64,000 nt of DNA from Thermincola carboxydiphila (GCA_016841325.1 JAENZJ010000016.1:1-64000), one strand, 5' to 3'; counted from the first letter of the stretch, positions 1-8,811 are shown. A program made the numbers and translations. Notes: a model not told the origin generated them from the letters alone.

Positions 1-232
1 TCGTCTTGAATCCAGATTAAGCCTATTTCACCCCTTTCATCTCATTTCCAAAAGTACTGTACAAAAGTACTTTCGACAAATTTCGACATTTATTCCATCT
101 ATTCCTGCCCGATCTGAATTTTTTCTAACTAAAAAAGCGCGCATATTTCAGTTCCCTATGCGCGCGCTTTTTTGTACTACATTCCTTAGCCTTTTCCACT
201 AATGTGGAAAAGATATATTTTCCTGTAGTATT
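1..232. other. Gene-free AT-rich stretch with inverted and direct repeats
   Basis: I see no coding region here. The stretch holds a short direct repeat (aaaagtact twice near 51-75), a tandem-like tttcgaca pair near 80-100, the GC-rich hairpin at 131-173 listed separately, and a perfect 9-bp inverted repeat with a 4-base loop at 191-212 (cttttccac / gtggaaaag). It is probably the spacer between the operon that ends at 307 and a gene beyond the left edge. Confidence 0.5.
131..173. terminator. GC-rich hairpin flanked by A and T runs, bidirectional terminator
   Basis: An A run, then gcgcgcata, an 11-base loop, tatgcgcgcgc and a T run. It can fold on either strand and has the layout of a factor-independent terminator. 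It most likely ends a gene that lies left of the window. A similar sequence lies downstream of sigK at 56582-56615. Confidence 0.6.
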
Positions 233-256
233 AAAAAACGCATGCAACCGCATGCG
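233..256 (-). terminator. Intrinsic terminator of the nusB / TsaD-like gene cluster
   Basis: Read on the minus strand it is cgcatgc, a short loop, gcatgcg and six T residues. It lies about 50 bases after the stop codon of the TsaD-like gene, so it probably ends the transcript that carries nusB and its neighbours. Confidence 0.75.
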
Positions 257-306
257 CGTAAGAAGAGTAAAATTCATTCACCTGGAGACAATGCCAATTC
301 AGGCAC

Positions 307-1314
307 CTAAGCATTGCCCTCTTTCGGTAACCGGGTAATATCGATATTCTTAAACCTGCTCATCCCAAGGAGAGCTGTACCAACCGCATTATCTCCGCTA
401 AGCTCGGGTGAAGCAAAATAAACTCTGGCTCCCACTGCCCTGTGTTGTAAACGTTCCCCCAGTCTTTTTCTGATATAGCGGTTTGCTGAAACACCGCCAA
501 TGACCAGGACCTCCTTTAAACCGGTCTCTGATACAGCCTTCCTGAGTACTTTTTCCAGGGTGTTAGCCACACATTTCTCTGCAGCCCTGGCAATTTCAGG
601 GGCAGGGATACCATCCGCAGCCAGTCGCAATGCCGCAGCTTCAGGGCCCGAAAAACTTATTTCATAACCCCTGACGGAAGAAGGCAGCGACAGCTCCCCC
701 CTGGCCTCTGTGGCTATCCGTTCCAGGTGTGGTCCTGCCGGAAAGGGCAGCCCCAGCCTTACGCCCACCCTGTCAATAAATTGTCCGGCGTGTAAGTCAT
801 TGGTTCCTCCCAATATTAAAATTGAAAAGTATTGGCCGCTGGTACCCATGTCTTTTCTGACCCGTAACAGTTCAGTGGTTCCTCCTGAAAGGTGTACAGC
901 AAGAAATTCTCCGGCCCGTGGGCCTCGCGCCGATATAATCCCTGCCGCCAGGTGGCCTTCCTGGTGTGAGACACCGGCAAAGGGGACATTCAGCACTCTG
1001 GCCATTGACTGGCCATAGCTTGCGGCAACCCGGAATACCGGCATATAGGAACCCTCTGCCGGCCTCGGGCACACACTTGCCGCAATTCCTGAAAACACCG
1101 CCGCCGAAAAATTCGAACCGATGCATTCAAAGAGCCTGGGCAGATTATTTACGTGTTGGAACACAGCCTCGTTTTGCGGAAGACCCCTTTGGCCACTGCG
1201 GACATCCAGCAGTTTTCTGGCCTCAAAAAGCAAGTTTCCCTCACCGTCAACAACAGCAAGGGAAGTCGTATAACAACTTGTATCTATCCCCAGGAATATT
1301 TCCATCCCATACAC
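307..1314 (-). CDS. Kae1/TsaD-family paralogue (annotated elsewhere as O-sialoglycoprotein endopeptidase)
   Basis: 335-aa ASKHA-fold protein of the TsaD/Kae1 type. The N-terminal phosphate-binding segment reads FLGIDTSCYTTSLAVVD. The metal-site pattern H-x3-H is seen in SHQEGH near residue 120, followed by the HLSGGTTELL loop and a C-terminal GGVSANRYIRKRL motif. True TsaD makes the N6-threonylcarbamoyl group of tRNA t6A. This protein is more divergent than a housekeeping TsaD and sits at the end of the asp23-nusB cluster, where such paralogues are common in Peptococcaceae, so I read it as a paralogue of unknown substrate. The start follows gaggtg by 8 bases; a second ATG three codons later is possible. 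It is followed by a strong terminator at 233-256. Confidence 0.8.
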   Translation of the reverse strand: MYGMEIFLGIDTSCYTTSLAVVDGEGNLLFEARKLLDVRSGQRGLPQNEAVFQHVNNLPRLFECIGSNFSAAVFSGIAASVCPRPAEGSYMPVFRVAASYGQSMARVLNVPFAGVSHQEGHLAAGIISARGPRAGEFLAVHLSGGTTELLRVRKDMGTSGQYFSILILGGTNDLHAGQFIDRVGVRLGLPFPAGPHLERIATEARGELSLPSSVRGYEISFSGPEAAALRLAADGIPAPEIARAAEKCVANTLEKVLRKAVSETGLKEVLVIGGVSANRYIRKRLGERLQHRAVGARVYFASPELSGDNAVGTALLGMSRFKNIDITRLPKEGNA

Positions 1315-1380
1315 CCCGCACCTCTAATAGCGCCCGTAACCACCTTTAACCATGGCAGTGATTACTGCCTGTAATCATGC

Positions 1381-1812
1381 CTATCGTCCGGAATTACTTG
1401 TAACCTTGCGGTAATCATCAAGATTTTTGACAACCTTGCCCAGGATTCCGTTAATGAATTTACCGGACTCGGCAGTACTAAACGTCTTGCCCAGTTCGAT
1501 TGCTTCATTGACAGCAACATTTGGCGGCACCTCAGAATAACAGAGTTCATAGAGAGCCATCCTCAGGATATTGCGGTCAACCACGGCCATACGTTCCATA
1601 TCCCAGTCCAGTGCGGTTTCACTGATAATCCGGTTAACTGCATCCATATGCCCCAGAACACCGTGAACTATGTCCCTGATAAACTGTTCCTGTTTTTGGT
1701 CAAGGTTGTTTTCCCTAATAACAAATTCAAGGGCATTCTCAAACTCCGTCTGCCCGATATCCATCTGGAAGAGTACCTGTAACGCCCCCTGGCGCGCTGC
1801 CCTTCTGCTCAT
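1381..1812 (-). CDS. nusB: Transcription antitermination factor NusB
   Basis: 143-aa all-helical RNA-binding protein. NusB with NusE (S10) binds boxA RNA and supports antitermination of rRNA operons. The N-terminus MSRRAARQGALQVLFQMD is the typical NusB opening, and the segment LYELCYSEVPPNVAVNEAIE, followed by a K-F-ING-LGK pattern, is the family signature. Length matches the family (about 140 aa). The start ATG has ggaggg 4 bases upstream. It follows DUF2273 by about 40 bases and precedes the TsaD-like gene, an arrangement (asp23-nusB) conserved in many Firmicutes. Confidence 0.95.
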   Translation of the reverse strand: MSRRAARQGALQVLFQMDIGQTEFENALEFVIRENNLDQKQEQFIRDIVHGVLGHMDAVNRIISETALDWDMERMAVVDRNILRMALYELCYSEVPPNVAVNEAIELGKTFSTAESGKFINGILGKVVKNLDDYRKVTSNSGR

Positions 1813-1853
1813 GAGACCCTCCGGAAATCTTTTGGTGAAATTAGTTTTCCCTC

Positions 1854-2069
1854 TTAACGCCTAAATATCCTGTTTACAAAGGCACTCAGGCTGTCGCCTT
1901 CATCAAGCTGCTTACCAAAAATATACCCCAGGACAACAAGGATAATAACGAATAAGGTTTGAAACACCCCGTATTCAATAATCATCCATCCCAACAGCAG
2001 GCCTATTAGGACACCTATCAGTTTTCCGAGATTATTGGCAAGGAATTCCTGCAATGTCTGCCCCGACAA
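1854..2069 (-). CDS. DUF2273 small membrane protein
   Basis: About 71 aa. Two hydrophobic segments span most of the protein (roughly residues 17-32 and 33-50), followed by a short charged tail that ends FVNRIFRR. DUF2273 proteins occur next to asp23 and amaP and are thought to belong to the same envelope-associated group. I prefer the TTG start at 2069 because aaggag lies 8 bases upstream; the GTG at 2078 overlaps that ribosome site. It sits 15 bases after amaP and about 40 bases before nusB, so it is very probably co-transcribed. Molecular role is unknown. Confidence 0.8.
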   Translation of the reverse strand: MSGQTLQEFLANNLGKLIGVLIGLLLGWMIIEYGVFQTLFVIILVVLGYIFGKQLDEGDSLSAFVNRIFRR

Positions 2070-2084
2070 GGTAACCACTCCTTT

Positions 2085-2636
2085 CTAGTTAAGCCTGCGG
2101 GTTCCCTGGCTGTTATCTGATTCAGATATGCTTTTCACCAGTATCTTAACAGCCTGTACTTTTATTCCGGCAATCTCTTCAATATAAGCCCCGACCTTTT
2201 GCTGAATCTCATCTGAAGTACCCGGAATGTTTGTCTCAGGCGCCATGGTAACATGCAGAAAAACACTTATCCCCTCTGGCAGACAGGCAACCCGGGGTTT
2301 AATATCCCTGACACCCTTTATCTGTGCAGTCACCCTGCGGACCATATTTTCAAGGGCATCAACAGAGACTCTTACCTGCCCCATTGCAGTCTCCTGCACA
2401 ACGGCCTGTGCAGGACGCTTTTCTGTAGACAGCGCCAGGAACAGGAACCTGATGCTTAGAAGAAGATATACTGCTGCCGCCACCCCAATCACCAGGCGGT
2501 CATTAACATGAAGTATGGCTACCCGGAACCATTCCACAGGGGTTGTCCAACCTGCGGCAGCCAATACAACTATAAGCAGTACAGCCATTACGCCAAGAGA
2601 ATACAATGACAGCAAGACCCTGTCGAAAAACTTCAA
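2085..2636 (-). CDS. amaP: Alkaline shock response membrane anchor AmaP
   Basis: 183-aa protein with two N-terminal membrane helices (about residues 5-30 and 50-70) and a cytoplasmic C-terminal domain related to Asp23 itself. In Staphylococcus aureus AmaP anchors Asp23 to the membrane. The start FDRVLLSLYSLGVMAVLL and the region around IKGVRDIKPRV fit the family. The TTG at 2636 has aagggag 9 bases upstream; the TTG at 2645 is contiguous with that site and less likely. It lies between asp23 and DUF2273. The 190-base gap to asp23 holds two hairpins (2693-2811). Confidence 0.85.
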   Translation of the reverse strand: MKFFDRVLLSLYSLGVMAVLLIVVLAAAGWTTPVEWFRVAILHVNDRLVIGVAAAVYLLLSIRFLFLALSTEKRPAQAVVQETAMGQVRVSVDALENMVRRVTAQIKGVRDIKPRVACLPEGISVFLHVTMAPETNIPGTSDEIQQKVGAYIEEIAGIKVQAVKILVKSISESDNSQGTRRLN

Positions 2637-2692
2637 CTGGCTCAACTCCCTTCGTCAAAGCCGCTTAAACCCCCCGATTAACAGAGTTCTTG

Positions 2693-2811
2693 GCGTCAGG
2701 TGGAGTTTGGACTCCATCTGACGCTTAGAAATCGTTATCCAGGAGCTTAGCGCCGCTTATCTCCCACCTAACGAGGCGGGAGTCTTAGCGGCGCTAAGTT
2801 ATCGGATAATT
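2693..2811. repeat. Two consecutive long hairpins between asp23 and amaP
   Basis: The first hairpin is a 14-bp stem with one mismatch (gcgtcaggtggagt / actccatctgacgc, 2693-2724). The second is a much longer imperfect stem: ttatcc 2735-2740 pairs with ggataa 2804-2809, cttagcgccgct 2746-2757 with agcggcgctaag 2787-2798, and ctcccacc with ggcgggag inside. Neither has a T run on the minus strand, so they look more like processing or stability elements, or a dispersed palindromic repeat, than a terminator. Confidence 0.65.
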
Positions 2812-2826
2812 CAGGGGGTCTCAGTC

Positions 2827-3228
2827 TTATTTCACCCTATGATCTTCTTCTTTGGACTCAGGAGTCGGGAATATAACTCCCTGGACATGCACATTTACCT
2901 CTACAACATTAAGTCCTGTCATGCTCTCGATTGCTCTCTTGACACTTTCCTGAATCTGAATAGCCACATCAGGAATCCTAATCCCATATTCAACGATAAT
3001 ATACATATCAACTGCGGCTTCTTTTTCGCCAACCTCGACTTTAACACCTTTTGACAGGTTCTTCCTGCCGAGGATTTCGGCGATGCCACCCGCCAGGCCG
3101 CCGCTCATTCCGGCTACCCCTTTAATTTCGGTGGCCGCCAGACCCGCAATTATAGCCACTACCTCATCAGCAATGCGGATACTCCCAAGTTCAGTATCAT
3201 GGCGTTCTATAAAATCCTTTTTCTCCAT
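2827..3228 (-). CDS. Asp23/Gls24 family envelope stress response protein
   Basis: 133-aa Asp23/Gls24 (DUF322) protein, usual length for the family. The segment IRIADEVVAIIAGLAATEIK is the family signature and is followed by GVAGMSGGL, a VDMYIIVEYG strand and a C-terminal NVVEVNVHVQGVIF. Family members associate with the membrane through AmaP and take part in cell envelope homeostasis. The ATG has aaaggaggt upstream. It is placed directly after accC, as in Bacillus (yqhY beside accBC), where deletion of the homologue disturbs acetyl-CoA carboxylase balance. The two hairpins downstream may set its expression relative to amaP. Confidence 0.92.
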   Translation of the reverse strand: MEKKDFIERHDTELGSIRIADEVVAIIAGLAATEIKGVAGMSGGLAGGIAEILGRKNLSKGVKVEVGEKEAAVDMYIIVEYGIRIPDVAIQIQESVKRAIESMTGLNVVEVNVHVQGVIFPTPESKEEDHRVK

Positions 3229-3303
3229 CAGGTTACCTCCTTTGCCCCTGGTAACTGCTATTATATGAATATTATACCAGATACGCAGTTATTTGCAAAT
3301 TCC

Positions 3304-4647
3304 CTAATCTTCAAGCCGCCTCTGGATAAAGTTTGTATAAAACTCGCCGCGCTGAAAAAATGCATTCTCAAGGATACGCAGGTGGAACGGAATTGTAGTC
3401 CTTACCCCTTCAATAACATATTCCTGCAGGGCCCTTTTCATCCTGGCAATAGCCTCATTCCTGTCCTTGCCCCAGACAACCAGTTTGGCGATCATGGAAT
3501 CATAATAAGGCGGAATGTTATAACCCGGATAAGCGGCACTGTCAATCCTGACTCCGGTGCCTCCGGGACTCAGGTACTCGGTAATCTGCCCCGGTGACGG
3601 CATGAAATTTCTGTGGGGGTCTTCAGCATTAATACGGCATTCGATGGCCCACCCGTTTATTGTAATATCTTCCTGGCCATACCCCAGTTTTTCGCCGGCC
3701 GCAATCCTTATCTGTTCTTTTATAAGATCTATTCCTGTGACCAGTTCTGTTACAGGGTGTTCTACCTGTATCCTGGTATTCATTTCAATAAAATAGTAAT
3801 TGTTGTGTTTATCAAGGAGAAACTCCACTGTACCGGCATTGGAATAATTGACAGCTTTGGCCGCCCGGACAGCCATTTCTCCCATCTTCTCCCGGAGTTC
3901 CGGTGTCATTGCCGAGGACGGCGCCTCTTCCAGCAGTTTCTGGTTACGCCTCTGGATAGAGCAGTCCCGTTCTCCGAGGTAGACGGTATTTCCGTAGTTG
4001 TCGGCAAGGATCTGAAACTCTATGTGCCTCGGTTCTTCAACATACTTTTCGATATATACCTCGGCATTGCCAAATGCAGCCTGGGCCTCAGACTGGGCTG
4101 TCTGAACCGCCTGGATAAGGTCATTTTTCGACTGGGCGACCCGCATTCCTTTGCCGCCACCGCCTGCAGATGCTTTTATCATAACCGGGTAACCTATTTC
4201 CCCGGCAATTTTAACAGCCTCATCCAGGTCTGAGATAACACCTTCAGTACCGGGTACAACAGGAATTCCGGCCTTGATCATGGTTTCTCTGGCCACCGCC
4301 TTGGCACCCATATTTTCCAGTGCTTCGGGGCCCGGTCCGATAAACCTGATTCCGCTTTGTTCACAAATCTCAGCAAAATCTGCATTCTCTGCCAGGAAAC
4401 CATAACCGGGGTGTATGGCATCCGCCCCGGAAACCTTAGCAGCACTTATAATATTGGCCTTATTCAGATAGCTGGAAACTGACTGGGCAGGACCGATACA
4501 GTAAGCCTCGTCGGCAAACCTGACATGGAGTGAATTCCTGTCAGCTTCGGAATATACAGCCACGGTAACAATGTCCATTTCCCGGCAGGCCCTGATAATT
4601 CGTAAAGCTATTTCTCCTCTGTTTGCTATCAGAATTTTGTTAAACAT
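3304..4647 (-). CDS. accC: Biotin carboxylase AccC (or pyruvate carboxylase subunit A)
   Basis: 447-aa ATP-grasp enzyme that carboxylates biotin with ATP and bicarbonate. Seen: the N-terminal [32 protein letters not shown], the glycine-rich ATP loop GGGGKGMR near residue 165, and the catalytic region [14 protein letters not shown] near 290. Length is that of a stand-alone AccC. It lies 60 bases after the fused carboxyltransferase/biotin carrier gene, so it can carboxylate that carrier to form a two-subunit pyruvate carboxylase. It may also serve acetyl-CoA carboxylase; no accA or accD is in the window. The start has cggaggt upstream. Confidence 0.93.
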   Translation of the reverse strand: MFNKILIANRGEIALRIIRACREMDIVTVAVYSEADRNSLHVRFADEAYCIGPAQSVSSYLNKANIISAAKVSGADAIHPGYGFLAENADFAEICEQSGIRFIGPGPEALENMGAKAVARETMIKAGIPVVPGTEGVISDLDEAVKIAGEIGYPVMIKASAGGGGKGMRVAQSKNDLIQAVQTAQSEAQAAFGNAEVYIEKYVEEPRHIEFQILADNYGNTVYLGERDCSIQRRNQKLLEEAPSSAMTPELREKMGEMAVRAAKAVNYSNAGTVEFLLDKHNNYYFIEMNTRIQVEHPVTELVTGIDLIKEQIRIAAGEKLGYGQEDITINGWAIECRINAEDPHRNFMPSPGQITEYLSPGGTGVRIDSAAYPGYNIPPYYDSMIAKLVVWGKDRNEAIARMKRALQEYVIEGVRTTIPFHLRILENAFFQRGEFYTNFIQRRLED

Positions 4648-4710
4648 TATACACCTCCGTTAACGGGTATGTTTTTGGGAATATGGCTGAATTTATTATC
4701 ACCAGAGCCC

Positions 4711-6657
4711 TTATACCTTCTCTATAAGGAACAGTGTCTGTCCGTACTCAACAGGCTGGTTATTCTCAACCAGAATCTCAACAATGCGGCCTGAAATTTC
4801 AGCCTCAATCTCATTCATTAGTTTCATGGCTTCAATAATACATACCGTCTGGCCTTCAGTTACCATCTGGCCCACTTCCACAAAAGGAGCGGCCTCCGGC
4901 GCCGGAGAGCGGTAAAAAGTCCCCACCATGGGTGCTACTATGGGAATAAGGTTATCCCTGTCCTGGGTTTTCTCTGCCGGTTTTTCGGGGACGGCTTCGA
5001 TTGCTGCAGTTTTTCCATTATTGGCAGCAGTCTCAGGAGATGCTGTAAAACCTGTTCCCGGCGCAGCCCCGGACTTTCTGATGGCAACCTTTACCCCGGC
5101 ACTTTCCAATTGGAGTTCACAGATATCTGTTGCATCCAGCATTTTAATAAGTTCCTTGATTTCTGATAAGTTCATGGTTTTCCCCTCCTTAGTCACTAAA
5201 CCGCCTAAGTCTTGCTTAACCTGTATATTGCTGTCCGGAAGACCGGCTTCTTCATCCTTGGGTTTTTCAACTGCGGGGGGCTCAACTGCTGCATCTTCTG
5301 TGTCCAACCCCCTGTTCAGCCGCCACTCAAAAAACTTCCTGGCAACCTGAGGGTACATTGCATACGATAATACATCTTCTTCAGACTCGGCCAAATCCTG
5401 TATTTCCTTCTTCATTTTATCCATTATAGGCTCCAGTAAGTCAGCCGGCCTGCCCTTGATCAGTTTGACATCACTGTCCCCCAGGATCTGCTGAATAATT
5501 TCTTCTTTTATGGGAGCAGGCGGTTTTCCATACTGTCCCTGAACATAAGCCCTTACTTCACCGGGCACCAGCTTATACCGCTTACCTGTAAGCACATTTA
5601 GCACAGCCTGGGTACCAACTATCTGGCTTGTCGGGGTAACCAGGGGCGGATAACCCATGTCCTCCCTGACCGCCGGTATTTCTGCCAGCACTTCATGAAT
5701 CCGGTGCAGGGCCTTTTGTTCCTCAAGCTGGGATACCAGGTTTGAAATCATGCCTCCGGGTACCTGGTGTTCAAATACCCTCATATCTGTAAGTCTGGTA
5801 ACTCCGCGTTCAAACCCGTACTTTTTCCTGAGGTCTTCGAAATATTTGGAAACCTCGAACAGGGTGTGGATATCCAGCCTCGTATCATGGGGCGATTCCT
5901 GAAGGATCCTGACAACTGTTTCCACAGGCGGTTGAGAGGCGCCAAAGGCCAGCGGCAGAGAAGCGGTATCAACTATATCAACACCGGCATCTGCTGCCTT
6001 CAGGTAAGCTCCCACTGCCAGCCCGCCAATATAGTGGCTGTGGAGCTGCAAAGGTAGGTCAAGGTGTTTCTTGATTGTTTTCACCAGGTCATAGGCCACG
6101 TGTGGTGAGAGCAGTCCTGCCATATCCTTGATGCAAATGGAATCTGCACCCATTTCGGCCAGTTTCAGAGCTGTTTCCAGATAGTGCTCCAGGGTATGTA
6201 CCGGGCTGATAGTATATACAACTGCAGCCTGTACATGAGCTCCGGCTTTCTTAGACATCCTGATGGGCACTTCCAGGTTCCTGATATCATTAAGGGCATC
6301 AAAAATACGGATAATATCAATTCCGTTCTCTACAGCCTTGTGTACAAAAGCCTCAACCATATCATCAGGGTAGTGTTTCAAGCCAACCAGGGACTGCCCC
6401 CGCAGCAGCATCTGCAATGGGGTCTTTTTTATCGCTTTCTTTAACTGCCTGAGTCTTTCCCAGGGGTCTTCATTTAAATACCGCAGGCATACATCAAAGG
6501 TTGCCCCTCCCCATACCTCCAGGGAGTGGTAACCCACCTGGTCCAGCTTTTCACATATAGGCAGCATGTCTTCAGTTCTCATCCGGGTGGCCCACAGGCT
6601 CTGGTGCGCATCTCTCAAAGTAGTATCAGTAATCTCAACCTTATTGGGTTTTACCAT
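4711..6657 (-). CDS. Pyruvate carboxylase subunit B / oxaloacetate decarboxylase alpha fused to an AccB-type biotin carrier
   Basis: 648 aa. Residues 1-460 are an HMGL-like TIM barrel plus the conserved PYC/OADA domain: [20 protein letters not shown] at the start, metal-binding HSHYIGG near 205, and the SQIVGTQA region. After an acidic, proline-rich linker comes a complete AccB-like module from residue 495 ([18 protein letters not shown]), an Ala/Pro/Glu linker and a biotinyl domain with [11 protein letters not shown] (biotin on the Lys). It would transfer CO2 from carboxybiotin to pyruvate, giving oxaloacetate. The start at 6657 has ggaggg 7 bases upstream. Odd: the AccB module keeps its own methionine and ribosome site inside the gene (see 5173-5190). 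AccC follows. No membrane decarboxylase subunits are nearby, so carboxylation is more likely than Na+-pumping decarboxylation. Confidence 0.88.
   Translation of the reverse strand: MVKPNKVEITDTTLRDAHQSLWATRMRTEDMLPICEKLDQVGYHSLEVWGGATFDVCLRYLNEDPWERLRQLKKAIKKTPLQMLLRGQSLVGLKHYPDDMVEAFVHKAVENGIDIIRIFDALNDIRNLEVPIRMSKKAGAHVQAAVVYTISPVHTLEHYLETALKLAEMGADSICIKDMAGLLSPHVAYDLVKTIKKHLDLPLQLHSHYIGGLAVGAYLKAADAGVDIVDTASLPLAFGASQPPVETVVRILQESPHDTRLDIHTLFEVSKYFEDLRKKYGFERGVTRLTDMRVFEHQVPGGMISNLVSQLEEQKALHRIHEVLAEIPAVREDMGYPPLVTPTSQIVGTQAVLNVLTGKRYKLVPGEVRAYVQGQYGKPPAPIKEEIIQQILGDSDVKLIKGRPADLLEPIMDKMKKEIQDLAESEEDVLSYAMYPQVARKFFEWRLNRGLDTEDAAVEPPAVEKPKDEEAGLPDSNIQVKQDLGGLVTKEGKTMNLSEIKELIKMLDATDICELQLESAGVKVAIRKSGAAPGTGFTASPETAANNGKTAAIEAVPEKPAEKTQDRDNLIPIVAPMVGTFYRSPAPEAAPFVEVGQMVTEGQTVCIIEAMKLMNEIEAEISGRIVEILVENNQPVEYGQTLFLIEKV
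5173..5190 (-). promoter_or_regulatory. Internal ribosome binding site and ATG at the AccB module
   Basis: On the minus strand aaggagggg is followed by aaaacc-free spacing of about 6 bases and an in-frame ATG at 5175. The ATG opens a 154-aa product that begins exactly where stand-alone AccB proteins begin ([11 protein letters not shown]). The site is read through in frame as TKEGKT of the fusion. This suggests either a recent fusion by loss of a stop codon or deliberate production of both a fused and a free biotin carrier. Confidence 0.65.
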
Positions 6658-6720
6658 GTTTGATCCCTCCATTGTTTGTCCTAACTATCACAAATCATTC
6701 CCGTTATATACAACATAAAA

Positions 6721-6746
6721 CTCAGGTTGTGTTGTGACAACCTGAG
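6721..6746 (-). terminator. Hairpin between spoIIIAH and the carboxyltransferase gene
   Basis: A perfect 10-bp stem (ctcaggttgt / acaacctgag) with a 6-base loop, followed on the minus strand by tttta. It lies about 130 bases after the spoIIIAH stop and 65 bases before the next start. It probably ends or attenuates the spoIIIA transcript, which would leave the carboxylase genes to a promoter in 6660-6873. An operator role is the alternative. Confidence 0.55.
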
Positions 6747-6873
6747 AGTATAAATTTTGATAATAACGCCTGCTTTTTATAATTATATGCGGTGCAATAC
6801 CATATTTCAATATGTTTTAAACAAGTATACAATATTACGAATAATACAAACCTGTACAATACCTCATAATTTC

Positions 6874-7467
6874 TTATGGTTTTGCATAAACCGCGATATT
6901 TTCTGAATTTAACCCCGTAACCTTTGCCGCTATGGCGGTCAGCTTCTCCCTGTCAGGTTGTGTAAGTATGGGGGACTGCACTATTATTGTAACCGATTTA
7001 CCCTCAACAAAAACAACTGCTTCCTTAAAATCCTCTGCTCTGATCAGGTTCTCAAGTTTCATCTCCGTATCAATAGCTTGTGAAATACCCAACAACCTCG
7101 TCTGGGCCTCTTTTCTGATTTCCTCTGAAGAATGGCCGTTGTTTACAATCTCCCTCAGCAAATCGATCTGCTGGCTCCTGGTCCGGTCACGTTCCAGCCT
7201 GTACTCGACGAAAAATGCACCACTGTTCTCCTCATTATCAATTTTACTTTTGTCCCCGCTTCCGGTTTTCCCTGTACCGGTAATTTGCGTACCTTTGATG
7301 GCTCCGCTGTGCCCGGTGGCGATATCACCACTTCCTTTATCCGTTGTTGCCGTATCACTGCCGGATAATTCGCCGCCTGCCTGGAATAATCCCGCTAAGA
7401 TTAAGAAAAAGCCCAGAATAAGGAGCCCCGGCCACAATCCCTTTTTCCTGATAAATAACATACTCAC
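6874..7467 (-). CDS. spoIIIAH: Stage III sporulation protein AH
   Basis: 197 aa. One N-terminal membrane helix (about residues 10-30), a Ser/Thr/Gly-rich linker and a C-terminal ring-building (YscJ/FliF-like) domain of about 110 residues that includes QIDLLREIVNN and ends ENIAVYAKP. SpoIIIAH sits in the mother-cell membrane and binds SpoIIQ of the forespore to form the feeding-tube channel needed for late forespore gene expression. It follows spoIIIAG by 4 bases and ends the operon. Length is near that of the Bacillus protein (218 aa), with the shorter linker often seen in Clostridia. Confidence 0.92.
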   Translation of the reverse strand: MSMLFIRKKGLWPGLLILGFFLILAGLFQAGGELSGSDTATTDKGSGDIATGHSGAIKGTQITGTGKTGSGDKSKIDNEENSGAFFVEYRLERDRTRSQQIDLLREIVNNGHSSEEIRKEAQTRLLGISQAIDTEMKLENLIRAEDFKEAVVFVEGKSVTIIVQSPILTQPDREKLTAIAAKVTGLNSENIAVYAKP

Positions 7468-7471
7468 CTAA

Positions 7472-8149
7472 TCACCTGCTTTCCATGGGCAGGACAACTA
7501 CCTTGTATAAAGGGACATCAAGGTAAACCTGTACTGCCATCATCAGACTTGCCTTTATCTCAGGGTCTGCGGCTCCTTCCGAAACCACGATGACTCCTTT
7601 AACCTCTGGCTTAAGTTCCTTAACAACCACCGGCGTCTCCTTGCTGCCCTGGGTTTCCCTTACCAGTACAATCTGGCCGTCTTCGTTTATTTCTGTTATC
7701 GTGCGGTTTGCCCCTTTCTGGTCGCGTTCCAGGGTGTCTTTCTTATTGGTACTGGTATTTACCGCATAATCCTTCTCAGTAGTAGATGCCAGATTAACGG
7801 TAACCCGGGTCTCACCGGCACCGCTGATTTGGGCTAGGGCATCTTCCAGTCGCCGGGCCAGGAGATTTTCCAGATCGGTAATCTCTGTTGCCAGCGTTTC
7901 TGTCCCGTTGCTACCTCCGCCTGGGCTGATACCACTGTCCTCCGCGGTGGTTCCCGGACCGGAAAGGTCATCTAAAGGGTCATCCGCAACTTTATCTCCT
8001 GTGTCAAAAGTATTTGCCAGTATGATCAGCAAAATACCTGCAGCTGCCGCTAGCATTAGGGTGTTCAGTCTTCTGGCGGCGTGGTTTTTTTCTCCGGATT
8101 CATTTTTGTTAGCCAGTAATTTCCTGAAATATTCCAAGATCTTGTTCAT
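7472..8149 (-). CDS. spoIIIAG: Stage III sporulation protein AG
   Basis: 225 aa. A cytoplasmic N-terminal stretch, one membrane helix at about 27-47 (TLMLAAAAGILLIILANTF), then an extracytoplasmic domain. The conserved part runs from LENLLARRLEDALAQISGAG through VIVVSEGAADPEIK to LYKVVVLPM. SpoIIIAG forms a large ring (30-fold in Bacillus) of the mother cell-forespore channel. Its ATG overlaps the spoIIIAF stop as ATGA, which indicates translational coupling. Confidence 0.92.
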   Translation of the reverse strand: MNKILEYFRKLLANKNESGEKNHAARRLNTLMLAAAAGILLIILANTFDTGDKVADDPLDDLSGPGTTAEDSGISPGGGSNGTETLATEITDLENLLARRLEDALAQISGAGETRVTVNLASTTEKDYAVNTSTNKKDTLERDQKGANRTITEINEDGQIVLVRETQGSKETPVVVKELKPEVKGVIVVSEGAADPEIKASLMMAVQVYLDVPLYKVVVLPMESR

Positions 8150-8811
8150 GGTAACACCTCCTGTTTTTTTATTTCAATTTGGTCGACTGACAGGCCGTAG
8201 AAATCAGCCACCACTTCCCTCAGCCCCCTGTCAGTGCCAGGTTTTTCAACCGATTCAGGTTCGTTTTGACCCACCTCAATTTTCACCTCTACTTCATCTA
8301 TGCTTACCTGTCCCTGGCTGTCCCCGTTTTCCAGATCCTTGGCCTCACTGTCTTTTCCTTCACCGTTTACTGCTGCCGAATCATCAATCCAGAGGATAAT
8401 TTTGTTTATTTTGCCAAAGTCAGGAGCTGCCGTATCTTCAACCATCTCAACCTGCACATCGGTCACATTGGTATCCTGATATAGTCCGGACAATGACTTT
8501 ACCTGTTTTTCCAGTTTCTCTCTATAATCATTGGCAACCCTCCTGTCCCTTGTCCGGGCCATGTCCTTACCCTGATCTATCAGGGCCTGGGTATCACCGG
8601 TTATCCCGTCAGGAACAGTATTGAGGACCTCAAAATCAAAACCGGTGTTAAATATGGCCAGAATCGGATTCAAAACGGCAATAATGATAAACAATCCAAT
8701 AATCAGATTGATATATCTTTTAATATCACTTCTGGGCAGCACGATTTCCAGAAAAGCAGTTATCAGTATAATGATCAGAATACTTTTTACCATTATCCGT
8801 AATGTTTCCAT
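8146..8811 (-). CDS. spoIIIAF: Stage III sporulation protein AF
   Basis: 221 aa. Two closely spaced N-terminal membrane helices (METLRIMVKSILIIILITAF, then YINLIIGLFIIIAVLNPIL) and a soluble C-terminal domain. It belongs to the SpoIIIA channel complex. The open frame runs on to 9075, but the extra 88 codons cross a dispersed repeat and show no homology. The ATG at 8811 has ggggagg 6 bases upstream and gives the canonical N-terminus, so I use it. It is separated from spoIIIAE by an unusual 316-base gap, while every other spacing in this operon is under 35 bases. Confidence 0.92.
   Translation of the reverse strand: METLRIMVKSILIIILITAFLEIVLPRSDIKRYINLIIGLFIIIAVLNPILAIFNTGFDFEVLNTVPDGITGDTQALIDQGKDMARTRDRRVANDYREKLEKQVKSLSGLYQDTNVTDVQVEMVEDTAAPDFGKINKIILWIDDSAAVNGEGKDSEAKDLENGDSQGQVSIDEVEVKIEVGQNEPESVEKPGTDRGLREVVADFYGLSVDQIEIKKQEVLP

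Noticed and set aside
3613-4233. 206-codon plus-strand open frame
   Set aside because: Lies wholly within accC on the opposite strand; no ribosome site or recognisable domain.
4711-6657. Membrane sodium-pumping oxaloacetate decarboxylase
   Set aside because: No beta or gamma subunit genes are nearby, and the gene is followed by a biotin carboxylase, which points to carboxylation of pyruvate.
6721-6746. BirA/BioR operator before the biotin enzyme genes
   Set aside because: The inverted repeat has a 6-base spacer and does not resemble the known BirA pattern (ttgttaac with a spacer near 15), and on the minus strand it is followed by T residues; a terminator fits better.
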